A stretch of DNA of 64,000 nucleotides. It comes from Paractinoplanes ferrugineus. GTDB taxonomy: Bacteria; Actinomycetota; Actinomycetes; Mycobacteriales; Micromonosporaceae. Positions 24,785-32,431 of this stretch are shown here, one piece after another (position 1 is the first letter of the stretch; every line of letters starts with the position of its first letter). Made by a program: the position numbers and the translations under genes. The notes under the pieces are model-generated. The model searched no databases, was not told where the DNA came from, and worked only from the letters and a program-made list of their open reading frames with translations. The stretch lies in contig NZ_BOMM01000016.1 of assembly GCF_016862195.1 (NCBI RefSeq), positions 62,001-126,000 of the forward strand, read 5' to 3'.

Positions 24785-25983
24785 CGGTTGTCCTCCCGGG
24801 AAGCGGCGAGTGCGGCCAGGAAGCCGCCGACGAACGTGTCGCCCAGGCCGACGGTAGTCGGGTCGGGGATGTCGAGCTCGAATCCGGGCACGCAGCGGAC
24901 CATGTCGCCGAGCCGATCGCGCAGCGCGGCGGCGAAGGTCACCGAGGCGGGCCGCCGGGGCCGGCCGCGCAGGCGCTCGACGTCCGGGAGGGTGAAGTCG
25001 TCGCCGTGGGCGTACCGGGTGGCGGCCATCACGATGCCGTTCTCCACCGCCTCGGTGTAGTCCCCGGCGCCCAGGGCCAGCGCCCAATATTTGGTGTGCA
25101 GCACCAGTGTCGGCACCGGGATCAGCTCGTGGATCGCGGTCAGGGCGGCGGCCACGTCGGCCGGGTCGAGCAGGTCGACGGGCCGATTCAGGTAGGACTG
25201 CAGTTCGTCCTCGTTCAGCCCGTACACGTCGATGTCGGGGAGCAACGCCGCCCGGACCCGGCGGCTGAAGTCGGGTCGGTGGTAGGCCGCGTCCTCGAAG
25301 TAGGTGACCGCGCCGGCCGGCAACCGGCGCATGTGCCGCTTCAGCTCGGCGAGCCGGGCCTCGAGTTCCGGCGCCGAGCGCATGGCGTTGAAGCCGGAGA
25401 TCAGGAAGACCTCCGCGGCGCTCAGCCGGTCGCCGAGGTCGTCGGTGAGCCGCATGTCGGCGTTGGCCGGGTCGTTGACGTAGATCAGCCGGTTCGGGAA
25501 CGGGGCGTGCAGGTCGAGGTCGTTGGCCCGGATCCGCAGACCCCTGTGGTACTGCACGATCAGGTGCGGATAGAAGGTGTCCGCACCGCCGCTGTCGACC
25601 CACTCGGTGCCGGCCGGGAGCAGCCGGCGGAACGTGTCGTTGACGCTCACCAGGTGCAGCGTCGACGGCACGCCGAGCCGGCTCATCAGTAGGCCGGCCC
25701 GCACCGAGGTGCCGCCGAGGGTCTCCCGGTGCGGGAACCGGCCGGCGAAATCGGACAGTGCCGGGGCGGAGGCGACGAAGTGCTCGCCGCCCGCGCCCCG
25801 GGACAGGTATCCGAGGATCGACACCAGGAGGTCCCGCTCACCGGTCACCGCATGCGGCGCGACCGACAGTTCCGCGGCTACCACGCCGTACTCGATGATC
25901 AGCTTTTCCAGAACGCCAGCGGTCAGCTTCAACTCGTAGTCGACGCAACCGCCGAGGCCCAGAACTACGCGGGAGGCCTGCAT
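24781..25983 (-). CDS. ADP-dependent phosphofructokinase/glucokinase family sugar kinase
   Basis: 400 aa, ribokinase superfamily. The features fit the ADP-dependent kinase branch best known from archaea: VLGLGGCVDYEL at residues 7-18 (sugar-binding Asp), GGTSVRAGLL near 90, the metal motif NEDE at 257-260 (NxxE), and the C-terminal TTVGLGDTFVGGF with the catalytic Asp382. The predicted job is phosphorylation of a hexose or hexose phosphate using ADP (or ATP) as donor. It is squeezed between the aldolase (one base apart) and the isomerase (4-base overlap), so it should make the bisphosphate that the aldolase cleaves. Nucleotide preference cannot be read from the sequence. Confidence 0.75.
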   Translation of the reverse strand: MQASRVVLGLGGCVDYELKLTAGVLEKLIIEYGVVAAELSVAPHAVTGERDLLVSILGYLSRGAGGEHFVASAPALSDFAGRFPHRETLGGTSVRAGLLMSRLGVPSTLHLVSVNDTFRRLLPAGTEWVDSGGADTFYPHLIVQYHRGLRIRANDLDLHAPFPNRLIYVNDPANADMRLTDDLGDRLSAAEVFLISGFNAMRSAPELEARLAELKRHMRRLPAGAVTYFEDAAYHRPDFSRRVRAALLPDIDVYGLNEDELQSYLNRPVDLLDPADVAAALTAIHELIPVPTLVLHTKYWALALGAGDYTEAVENGIVMAATRYAHGDDFTLPDVERLRGRPRRPASVTFAAALRDRLGDMVRCVPGFELDIPDPTTVGLGDTFVGGFLAALAASREDNR

Positions 25984-25984
25984 G

Positions 25985-26851
25985 TCAGAACAGCGAGCCC
26001 TTGCCGTCGGCCCCGAAGAGTTCGATCTTCTGGGCGGCGACGACCTGCATGGCGCGGATGCACTCCGGCTGGATGGCGTTGGGTTCGCGCAGCCGCTCGT
26101 CGGTGCCGAGCACCTCGCGCATCTTGTTGTGGTACGCGACCTTGATGTCGGTCGAGATATTGATCTTGTTGATGCCGATCCGGGCGGCCTCGCGGATCTC
26201 GTCGTCCGGGTTGTTGGAGCCGCCGTGCAGCACCAGCGGGATCCGGACCCGGCTCTTGATCTCCTTGAGCAGGTCGAGTTTCAACTCCGGCTTGCGGTTC
26301 TTCGGGAAGAAGCCGTGATAGGTGCCGATCGCCACGGCGAGCGAATCGACGCCGGTCCGCTCGACGAAGGTGACCGCGTCGTCCGGGTCGGTGTAGATGA
26401 TCGTGTCGGTGCCCTCGGACTCGGCGTAGCTGTCGTTGGCGCCGATGGTGCCGAGCTCGGCCTCGACCGAGACACCGAGCACGTGGGCCGAGTCGGCGAC
26501 CTTCTTGGAGATCGCCACGTTCTCGTCGAACGGCCGGGTGGAGGCGTCGAGCATGACCGAGGTGAAGCCGAACTGGAAGGCCTGCAGCATCTGGTCGTAG
26601 GTGGCGCCGTGGTCCCAGTGGATCGCCACCGGGACGCTCGAGCGGTGCGCCCGCTCGACGATCCCCTTGATCATCTCGGCGCCGACGTGGGCCACCTCGT
26701 CGGGGTGGATCGCGACGATCAGGGGCGCGTCGGTCTCCTCGCTGATCTCCACGATGCCCTTGAACATCGCCCAGTCGCTGATGTTGAAGGCGGGAACCGC
26801 GAAGCCGTGCTCGTTGGCGACGTCGAGGATCGCCTTGCCGGTCGTCAGCAT
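25985..26851 (-). CDS. Class II ketose-bisphosphate aldolase
   Basis: 288 aa, the size of GatY/KbaY/FbaA-type zinc aldolases. It shows VPAFNISDWAMF near residue 19, IHWDHGATYD with Asp80 and zinc His81, and VEAELGTIG near 130. AIGTYHGFF and VLHGGSN supply the other zinc His residues, with the phosphate-binding NINISTD near 226. It cleaves fructose- or tagatose-1,6-bisphosphate into dihydroxyacetone phosphate and glyceraldehyde-3-phosphate. Which ketose is used is not decided by the residues I can see. It is part of the ABC sugar operon. AGAAAAGAAA-type purines before the ATG are AT-rich compared with the surroundings. Confidence 0.92.
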   Translation of the reverse strand: MLTTGKAILDVANEHGFAVPAFNISDWAMFKGIVEISEETDAPLIVAIHPDEVAHVGAEMIKGIVERAHRSSVPVAIHWDHGATYDQMLQAFQFGFTSVMLDASTRPFDENVAISKKVADSAHVLGVSVEAELGTIGANDSYAESEGTDTIIYTDPDDAVTFVERTGVDSLAVAIGTYHGFFPKNRKPELKLDLLKEIKSRVRIPLVLHGGSNNPDDEIREAARIGINKINISTDIKVAYHNKMREVLGTDERLREPNAIQPECIRAMQVVAAQKIELFGADGKGSLF

Positions 26852-26881
26852 TTGTTTCTTTTCTCCTTCTGAAACGCGCGG

Positions 26882-27724
26882 TCAGGCTTTGACAGCACCG
26901 GCGGTCAGGCCGCCGATGAACCGCTTCTGGAAGAGCAGGAAGAGGATGAGGACCGGGATGGAGCCGAGGATGCTCATCGCCATCATCTGGTTCCACTCGT
27001 ACGAGTGCTGGCCCATGAGCAGCTGGATGCCGATCGGCACGGTGCGCATGTCGTCGGTGCGGGTCAGCGACAGCGCGAACAGGTACTCGTTCCACGAGAT
27101 CATGAACGTGTAGACGCCGACCGCGATCAGACCGGGCACCGAGATCGGCACCAGGATCCGCCACAGTGCGGTCCAGCCGGTGCCGCCGTCGACCTTGACG
27201 GACTCGTCGAGCTCTTTCGGGAGCGTGTTCAGATACGCGGTGATCATGATGATCGCGTACGGAAGCGTGAACACCATGTGGGTGAGGATCAGGCCGGGAT
27301 AGGTGTTGTAGAGACCGAGCGCGACGACGAGCCCGAAGTACGGGATGACCAGGGTGATCGGCGGTACCGCCTGGACGCTGACGATCACCGCGTTGATGGT
27401 CTTCTTCATCGGGAAGTCGAACCGGCTGAACGCGTAGCCGGCCAGCAGCGCCACCAGCAGCGTCAGCACCGTCACCGCGATCGCGACGAGGTAGCTGTTC
27501 AGGAAGAACCGCAGCTGAGCGCCGTTGCCCAGGATCTCGGTGTAGGCGTCGAACGAGAAGCTCGAGGTGATCAACTTGGGCGGGTTCTGGAACACCTCGC
27601 CGTTGCTCTTGAACGAGGTGGACAGCATCCACAGCACCGGCAGGCCGGCGAAGAGAGCACCGAGGACCAGCCCGCCGATGACCCCGGTCTTGGCGAGGGT
27701 GCGCTTGGTCTTGACGGTGGCCAT
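26882..27724 (-). CDS. Carbohydrate ABC transporter permease (MalG type)
   Basis: 280 aa with six membrane segments and the EAA loop typical of CUT1 permeases (ELDESVKVDGGTGWTALWRI near residue 180). It forms the inner-membrane channel together with the upstream permease. Its ATG overlaps the stop of that gene. No ATPase gene is in the operon, so a shared MsmK/UgpC-type ATPase encoded elsewhere must energise it, as is common in actinobacteria. Confidence 0.93.
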   Translation of the reverse strand: MATVKTKRTLAKTGVIGGLVLGALFAGLPVLWMLSTSFKSNGEVFQNPPKLITSSFSFDAYTEILGNGAQLRFFLNSYLVAIAVTVLTLLVALLAGYAFSRFDFPMKKTINAVIVSVQAVPPITLVIPYFGLVVALGLYNTYPGLILTHMVFTLPYAIIMITAYLNTLPKELDESVKVDGGTGWTALWRILVPISVPGLIAVGVYTFMISWNEYLFALSLTRTDDMRTVPIGIQLLMGQHSYEWNQMMAMSILGSIPVLILFLLFQKRFIGGLTAGAVKA

Positions 27725-28656
27725 CAGCGCTCCCTTTGCGAACGGACGTAGAAGAAGGCCAGCACCATCGTGATCAGCAGGACGAGCACGGCGGCGGCGG
27801 ACGCGGTGGCGAACTCGTACTCGCTGAAGGCCTGTTTGTAGGTGTAGGTGCTGAGCATCTCGGTGGTGTTCAGCGGCCCGCCGCCGGTCGTCATCCAGAT
27901 CAGCGCGAACTGCTGGGACGTCCAGATCAGGTCGAGCACGGCCATGCTGATGATCACCGGCCGCAGCTGGGGCAGGGTCACGTGCAGGAACCGCTGGAAC
28001 CAGTTGGTCCCGTCGACGGCGGCCGCCTCGTACAGGTCGTTGGGGATGCCCTGCAGTCCGGCGAGCAGGCTGATCATGAAGAACGGGTAGCCGGACCAGA
28101 TGTTGATGAAGGTGACCGCCCAGAGCGCCTTGCCCGGGTCACCGAGCCAGTTCACGCCCTCGTTGATCAGGCCGAGCGTGTGCAGCACGTAGTTGACGAC
28201 ACCGGAGGGGTCGAGCAGCATCCGCCAGATGACGGCGACGACAGCGATGGTGAACAGCCACGGAAGGATGTAGACGATCCGGAAGACGGCCTTGGTGACA
28301 CCGCTGAGCAGCTGGGTGTTCAGCATCATCGCGAACGTCAGGCCGAGCACCAGGTGGGCCGCCATGCTCACGGTGATGAAGACGGCGGTGTTCTTGAGCG
28401 CGGCCAGGAAGTCCGGGTCGGTGAGCACCTTCGTGTAGTTGGCGAGGCCGGCGAACACCGAGTTGTCCTGGACGATCACGTTGTCCCGGAACGAGTAGCT
28501 GATCACCATGACGATGGGGACCACCATCAAGACCACGATCAGGATCAAGGTCGGCGACAGATATCCGTACGGGACCAGGCGCCGCGCCAGCGTGCTCCGC
28601 TTCGGCGGCGCCGCCTGTTCGACCGGCTCGGCGGTCTTGGGGGCGAGCAAAGTCAT
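27724..28656 (-). CDS. Carbohydrate ABC transporter permease (MalF type)
   Basis: 310 aa. It has a Pro-rich cytoplasmic start (TAEPVEQAAPPKRSTLARRL), six membrane segments and the EAA loop DLYEAAAVDGTNWFQRFLHV near residue 215. It pairs with the MalG-type permease next to it. It lies 65 bases after the binding-protein gene, a gap long enough for a transcript-stabilising or attenuating element, though I see no clear hairpin. Confidence 0.93.
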   Translation of the reverse strand: MTLLAPKTAEPVEQAAPPKRSTLARRLVPYGYLSPTLILIVVLMVVPIVMVISYSFRDNVIVQDNSVFAGLANYTKVLTDPDFLAALKNTAVFITVSMAAHLVLGLTFAMMLNTQLLSGVTKAVFRIVYILPWLFTIAVVAVIWRMLLDPSGVVNYVLHTLGLINEGVNWLGDPGKALWAVTFINIWSGYPFFMISLLAGLQGIPNDLYEAAAVDGTNWFQRFLHVTLPQLRPVIISMAVLDLIWTSQQFALIWMTTGGGPLNTTEMLSTYTYKQAFSEYEFATASAAAVLVLLITMVLAFFYVRSQRER

Positions 28657-28721
28657 GACTGTCTCCTAGGTCGGGCACCGCGCACTTTTCTGGGCAGCAG
28701 CGCGGTGCCCGGACGGGCGGG

Positions 28722-30011
28722 CTACTCGATGACCGAGGACCAGTTCTCCTGTGCCTTGGCGAGGGCGTCGTCGACGCTGGACTTGCCGGTGAGCACCAGC
28801 TGGAGCTGCTCGTCGAAGCTGCGCATCAGGTCCTCGGACTTGGGCAGGCCGACGAACTCGTTGGCGACGGTGCCCTCCTTGTAGATGTCGAAGGCGGTTT
28901 TGAACATCGGGTCACTGGTGCTGAAGTCGGGCTCCGAGGTCTTGTTGCCGGGGAAGCCGTTGGCGATCGTGCTGAGCTTCGAGTTGGTCTGCTGGCTCAT
29001 CAGGTAGGAGACGAACTTCCAGGCCTCGGCCTTGTGCTTGGTCGAGTTGGAGATGCCGATGCCCCACGACGCGTACGGGATGCCGCGCTTGCCGGTGTAG
29101 CCGTCCTCGGCCGGGATGGCGGCCACCTCGAACTTCAGGTCCGGCTTGTTCTTCTTGATCAGGTTGATGTGCGCGAGCGAGTCGATCATCATGCCGACCT
29201 GGCCCTGCGTGAACTTCTCGACCTTGTCCTGCTCTTTCATGGTCAGCGAGCCGGGGGCGATGACGTTCGCGTCGTTGAGGCTCTTGACGAACTCGACGGT
29301 GCTCTTAACCGCGGGGGTCTGCAGGGCCGGCTTGCCGTCGGCGAGCATGCTGCCGCCGGAGGCCCACAGCCAGGACATCACGTCGTTCTGGACCCCGTTC
29401 GGAACGGCGGTGTCGAGCGGGAGCGCCCAGCCCTTGACGTCGCCGCCGGTCGCGCTGATCTTCTTGGCCGCGTCGAGGAACTCGCTGCGGGTGGTCGGCG
29501 TCTTGGCGACGCCCGCCTTGGCCAGCAGGTCCTTGTTGACGAACAGCGGGTAGATGAAGTTGACCACCGGGATCATGTACGTCTTGCCCTTGAGCTGCAC
29601 CTGGCTGGCGAGCTGGCTCGAGTCGTAGTTCGCGTCGGTCATCAGCTTGGACAGGTCCGTGATCGCGCCCTGCTTGGCGAAGTCGCTCACCCAGGCGCCG
29701 TCGAGGCCCACCACGTCGGGCAGGGTCTTCGAGGCCGCACCGGTGACGAGCTGCTGCTTGGTCGAAGCGTACGGCGCGCTCAGCAGCTTGATCTTGATGT
29801 TCGGGTTCTGCGCCGTGAAGTCACTGATGATCTTGTCGAACTCCCCGGCCGGAAGCTCGGCCCCCCACCACTGGGCGAACTCCAGCGTCACGTCGCCGCC
29901 CGAGGCGGAGGCGTCCGAGTCGCCGCCACCACAGGCCGCGACGAACGCGAGAAGCGTCGTCGCCGTCACCGCCCCTAGAACTCGCTTCAGCCGGCTTGCA
30001 CGAACCGCCAT
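28722..30011 (-). CDS. Extracellular sugar-binding lipoprotein (ABC transporter)
   Basis: 429 aa. The signal peptide ends in a lipobox (VAACGGGDSDAS, Cys27), so the protein is lipid-anchored outside the membrane. The mature part matches family 1 solute-binding proteins: VTLEFAQWWG near residue 39, FTAQNPNIKIKLLSAPY, and PYASWGIGISNSTKHKAEAWKF near 310. It captures a sugar or oligosaccharide for the permease pair. It is the first gene of the operon; GAAGGG lies seven bases before the ATG, and a divergent DeoR gene follows across 296 bases of regulatory DNA. Confidence 0.94.
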   Translation of the reverse strand: MAVRASRLKRVLGAVTATTLLAFVAACGGGDSDASASGGDVTLEFAQWWGAELPAGEFDKIISDFTAQNPNIKIKLLSAPYASTKQQLVTGAASKTLPDVVGLDGAWVSDFAKQGAITDLSKLMTDANYDSSQLASQVQLKGKTYMIPVVNFIYPLFVNKDLLAKAGVAKTPTTRSEFLDAAKKISATGGDVKGWALPLDTAVPNGVQNDVMSWLWASGGSMLADGKPALQTPAVKSTVEFVKSLNDANVIAPGSLTMKEQDKVEKFTQGQVGMMIDSLAHINLIKKNKPDLKFEVAAIPAEDGYTGKRGIPYASWGIGISNSTKHKAEAWKFVSYLMSQQTNSKLSTIANGFPGNKTSEPDFSTSDPMFKTAFDIYKEGTVANEFVGLPKSEDLMRSFDEQLQLVLTGKSSVDDALAKAQENWSSVIE

Positions 30012-30062
30012 AGCGGATCCCTTCTATATCGAGATCTTTCTGTTCTTTGCCGTGTTGGCGTC

Positions 30063-30092
30063 ACGTTAGCAGCGTGTTACGAATGATTACAA
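30063..30092 (-). promoter_or_regulatory. Probable promoter of the sugar operon
   Basis: On the minus strand TTGTAA (30092-30087) is followed after 18 bases by TAACGT (30068-30063), acceptable -35 and -10 hexamers for a housekeeping sigma factor. The inferred transcript would have a leader of about 45 bases. Confidence 0.45.
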
Positions 30093-30173
30093 GAGAAGAA
30101 CAGCAGAAAGCTGCGGAGTACGGCATACTAGTGCGTCATGAAGCAGAACCGGGTCTTCCCCCAGGGCCCTCCG

Positions 30174-30196
30174 AGCTGTAGTTTGCCGCTACAGCT
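30174..30196. promoter_or_regulatory. Perfect inverted repeat in the sugar-operon control region
   Basis: AGCTGTAG (30174-30181), TTTGCCG, CTACAGCT (30189-30196): perfect 8-bp arms, 7-base spacer. It lies midway between the sugar operon and deoR and differs from the larger deoR-proximal repeat, so it may bind a second regulator or form a small hairpin. Confidence 0.5.
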
Positions 30197-30244
30197 GGAT
30201 CTTTTCGCAGCTCCTGCCCATCCCTGCGGCCAGTTGCAGCTCTA

Positions 30245-30290
30245 TGCGGCAGTGTGCTCAATGGACACGCATTTGTGGCATACTGCCGCA
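30245..30290. promoter_or_regulatory. Large inverted repeat, likely DeoR operator
   Basis: TGCGGCAGTGTGC-type arm (30245-30257) and GCATACTGCCGCA (30278-30290) are inverted repeats matching at 12 of 13 positions, with a 20-base spacer. A third half-site GGCATACT occurs at 30122-30129, close to the sugar-operon promoter. The layout suggests looping or cooperative binding by the DeoR protein, whose gene starts 18 bases downstream. Confidence 0.65.
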
Positions 30291-30307
30291 CTGACGAGGG
30301 GGGATCA

Positions 30308-31150
30308 GTGAGCGTCGACAGCAACGAGCGGCAGCGCCATCTGCCGGCCGGACGCAAGGCCCAGCTGGCGGCCTACGTCGCCGAAACCGGCCAGGTGACG
30401 GTCAGCGAACTGGCCGAACGCTTCGGCGTCTCGATCGACACCGTCCGGCGCGACCTCGACCAGCTCGCCGCCGACGGAAGCCTCGTGCGCACCTACGGCG
30501 GAGCGGTCAGCCTGTCCACCGTCTCCCGCACCACCGACCGCGCCGTCGACCAGCGCCTGGCCGTCCAGGAGCAGGAGAAGGAAAAGATCGCCGCGCTGGC
30601 CGCCGCCCTGGTCCAGGACGGCTCCACCATCATGATCAACGGTGGCACGACCACGCTCGCCCTCGCCCGGAACCTCGGCCAGCACCGCGAGCTCACCGTC
30701 GCCACGAACAACCTGCTGGTGCCGGGCGCCCTGCCCACCACCGCGATCCGCGACATCTACCTGTTCGGCGGCGCCGTCCGCTCGCTCACCCTCGCCACCA
30801 TCGGCCCCGTCAGCTTCCGCGCCAACACCGGCGCCGACCTCGACATCAGCTGCGACCTGGCCCTGATCGGCGTGGGCGCGGTCTCCTCCGAAGCCGGCTA
30901 CACCACGAGCAACCTGGCCGAAGCCGCCATGATGCAGGAAATGATCTCCCGAGCCGCCCGGGTCGCCATCCTCGCCGACTCCTCGAAGTTCGGCCGCCGC
31001 CTCTTCGCCCAGGTCTCCGAACTGGGCGCGGCCGACTTCCTGATCACCGACACCGCACCCCCACCCGACCTGCGCGACGCCCTCGAGGCCAACGGCGTGG
31101 AACTCCTCACCCCCACCACCACCAGGCCGGCCACCCCCCGCCAGCCCTGA
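30308..31150 (+). CDS. DeoR/GlpR-family regulator of the sugar operon
   Basis: 280 aa from the GTG 30308, which has GAGGGGGG four bases upstream. An N-terminal DeoR helix-turn-helix (VTVSELAERFGVSIDTVRRD, then LDQLAADGSLVRTYGGAV) is followed by a DeoR C-terminal sugar-phosphate sensor. The sensor includes IMINGGTTTLALARNL near residue 97 and IGVGAVSSEAGYTTSNLAEA near 190. It most likely represses the divergent operon and is released by a phosphorylated sugar made by the pathway. A 14-bp duplication crosses its stop codon. Confidence 0.92.
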   Translation: MSVDSNERQRHLPAGRKAQLAAYVAETGQVTVSELAERFGVSIDTVRRDLDQLAADGSLVRTYGGAVSLSTVSRTTDRAVDQRLAVQEQEKEKIAALAAALVQDGSTIMINGGTTTLALARNLGQHRELTVATNNLLVPGALPTTAIRDIYLFGGAVRSLTLATIGPVSFRANTGADLDISCDLALIGVGAVSSEAGYTTSNLAEAAMMQEMISRAARVAILADSSKFGRRLFAQVSELGAADFLITDTAPPPDLRDALEANGVELLTPTTTRPATPRQP

Positions 31151-31164
31151 CCCGCCAGCCCTGA
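31137..31164. repeat. 14-bp tandem duplication across the deoR stop; rest of intergenic region
   Basis: CCCGCCAGCCCTGA occurs at 31137-31150 and again at 31151-31164; the first copy contains the TGA stop. Further on, GCTGAGCCGGCCC is duplicated at 31231-31243 and 31244-31256. The remaining DNA to 31401 between the convergent deoR and aldo/keto reductase genes shows no gene. Confidence 0.65.
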
Positions 31165-31401
31165 CCCGGCGCCCTGAACCGCCCGCCCCGGCGCCATCCC
31201 GACCCCTGCACCACCGGCGGCTCCCGCCCGGCTGAGCCGGCCCGCTGAGCCGGCCCGCTCCCCTGCCGACGCTCGGGCGGCGATCGCACCAACTCCCCGA
31301 GCTCGACCCCTACGGAGGCGATAAGTCCCGTTAGGGGGGTTTGGTCCAACCGGCGGCGCGAGAGCTCGGTGCGGGTGCGTGTGATCGGGCGGGGGCAGGG
31401 G

Positions 31402-32343
31402 CTAGCGCCAGGGCAAGTTTGAGCGCTCCTGCCAATAGCGGGCGCTCGGCATGGCCAGGCCGGCCCAGCGGGCCGGGTCGACGGAGGACCGCTCGGCGCG
31501 CAGGTTCGAGGCCAATTGAGCGGTGGTGGCCGCGCCCGACAGCACCACACTCACCCACGGCTGAGCCAGCGCCGCAGCCAGGGCCACGGCGTCGCCCGGA
31601 ACCGGACCACCGGCCGGCCCGAGGCCGGCAACCGGCTCGGGGGCAGCGGCCAGGCGGCCGTTGGCCAGGGCTTCCTTGACGATCACGAAGCAGCCTTGAG
31701 CGTGGGCTTCGGACAGGGCCGGGGCGGCGCTGGGTTCCAGCAGGTTCCAGGTGGCCTGCACGCTGCGGAACAGCGGGCGGCCGCCGACCCGGATGTCGAG
31801 GGCGGCGCGGATCGTGGCGGCCTGGGCCGGGCCGCTCGTGGAGAAGCCGACGGTGACTCCCTCGGCGGCGAGATCGGCGAGGCGGGCGTGCAGTTCGGGG
31901 TCGGTCAGGGCGGGGCTCTCGGGGGTCAGCGAGTGGATCTGGTAGAGGTCGAGGTGGCCGCCGAGCAGGGTGCGGGTTTCGGCGAGTTGTCGTTCGAAGG
32001 TGGCGACGCCGTGGTCCTTGACCTCGTGCACGTCGGCGTCGACGCGCCAGCCGGCGGTGTAGGTGTAGCCCCATTTGCTGCCGACCACGACATCCTGGCG
32101 GTTGCCGAGCCAGGTGGACAGGAACTCCTCGGCCCGGCCGTAGGAGCGGGCGACGTCGAAATAGCGGACCCCTGACGCGTACGCCGCATCAAGCAGTTCG
32201 TGGGCGCGGGCCCGCATCGCTTCGACCGACCGTTCGGGCGGCAGGTCGGCGTCCCGGCCGAGGGTGAGGTAGCCGGGGCGGCCGACGGCGGCGAGTCCCA
32301 GTCCGATCCGGGGGGCGCCGGCGAGCCGGTCGGCGATGGTCAT
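31402..32343 (-). CDS. Aldo/keto reductase
   Basis: 313 aa TIM-barrel NAD(P)H-dependent oxidoreductase. Landmarks: GIGLGLAAVGRPG-type start, the catalytic YFDVARSYGRAEEFLSTWL (Asp and Tyr), Lys in VVVGSKWGYTYTAGW, and His in DLYQIHSLTP. These are the usual Asp-Tyr-Lys-His tetrad. The end, with WVSVVLSGAATTAQLASNL, is the nucleotide-binding part. The family includes D-threo-aldose dehydrogenase-like proteins. The ATG at 32343 is chosen; an upstream start at 32373 is possible. It diverges from the GGDEF-EAL gene, with 88 bases between starts. Confidence 0.9.
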   Translation of the reverse strand: MTIADRLAGAPRIGLGLAAVGRPGYLTLGRDADLPPERSVEAMRARAHELLDAAYASGVRYFDVARSYGRAEEFLSTWLGNRQDVVVGSKWGYTYTAGWRVDADVHEVKDHGVATFERQLAETRTLLGGHLDLYQIHSLTPESPALTDPELHARLADLAAEGVTVGFSTSGPAQAATIRAALDIRVGGRPLFRSVQATWNLLEPSAAPALSEAHAQGCFVIVKEALANGRLAAAPEPVAGLGPAGGPVPGDAVALAAALAQPWVSVVLSGAATTAQLASNLRAERSSVDPARWAGLAMPSARYWQERSNLPWR

Positions 32344-32431
32344 GCGTTCATCAGACACCCTCGTGGGTAGCACCCCGGTTGCGGGTTGCCGGGAAGCTCA
32401 ACATCGGTTCGGCCGCACCGATGCGGAATGC

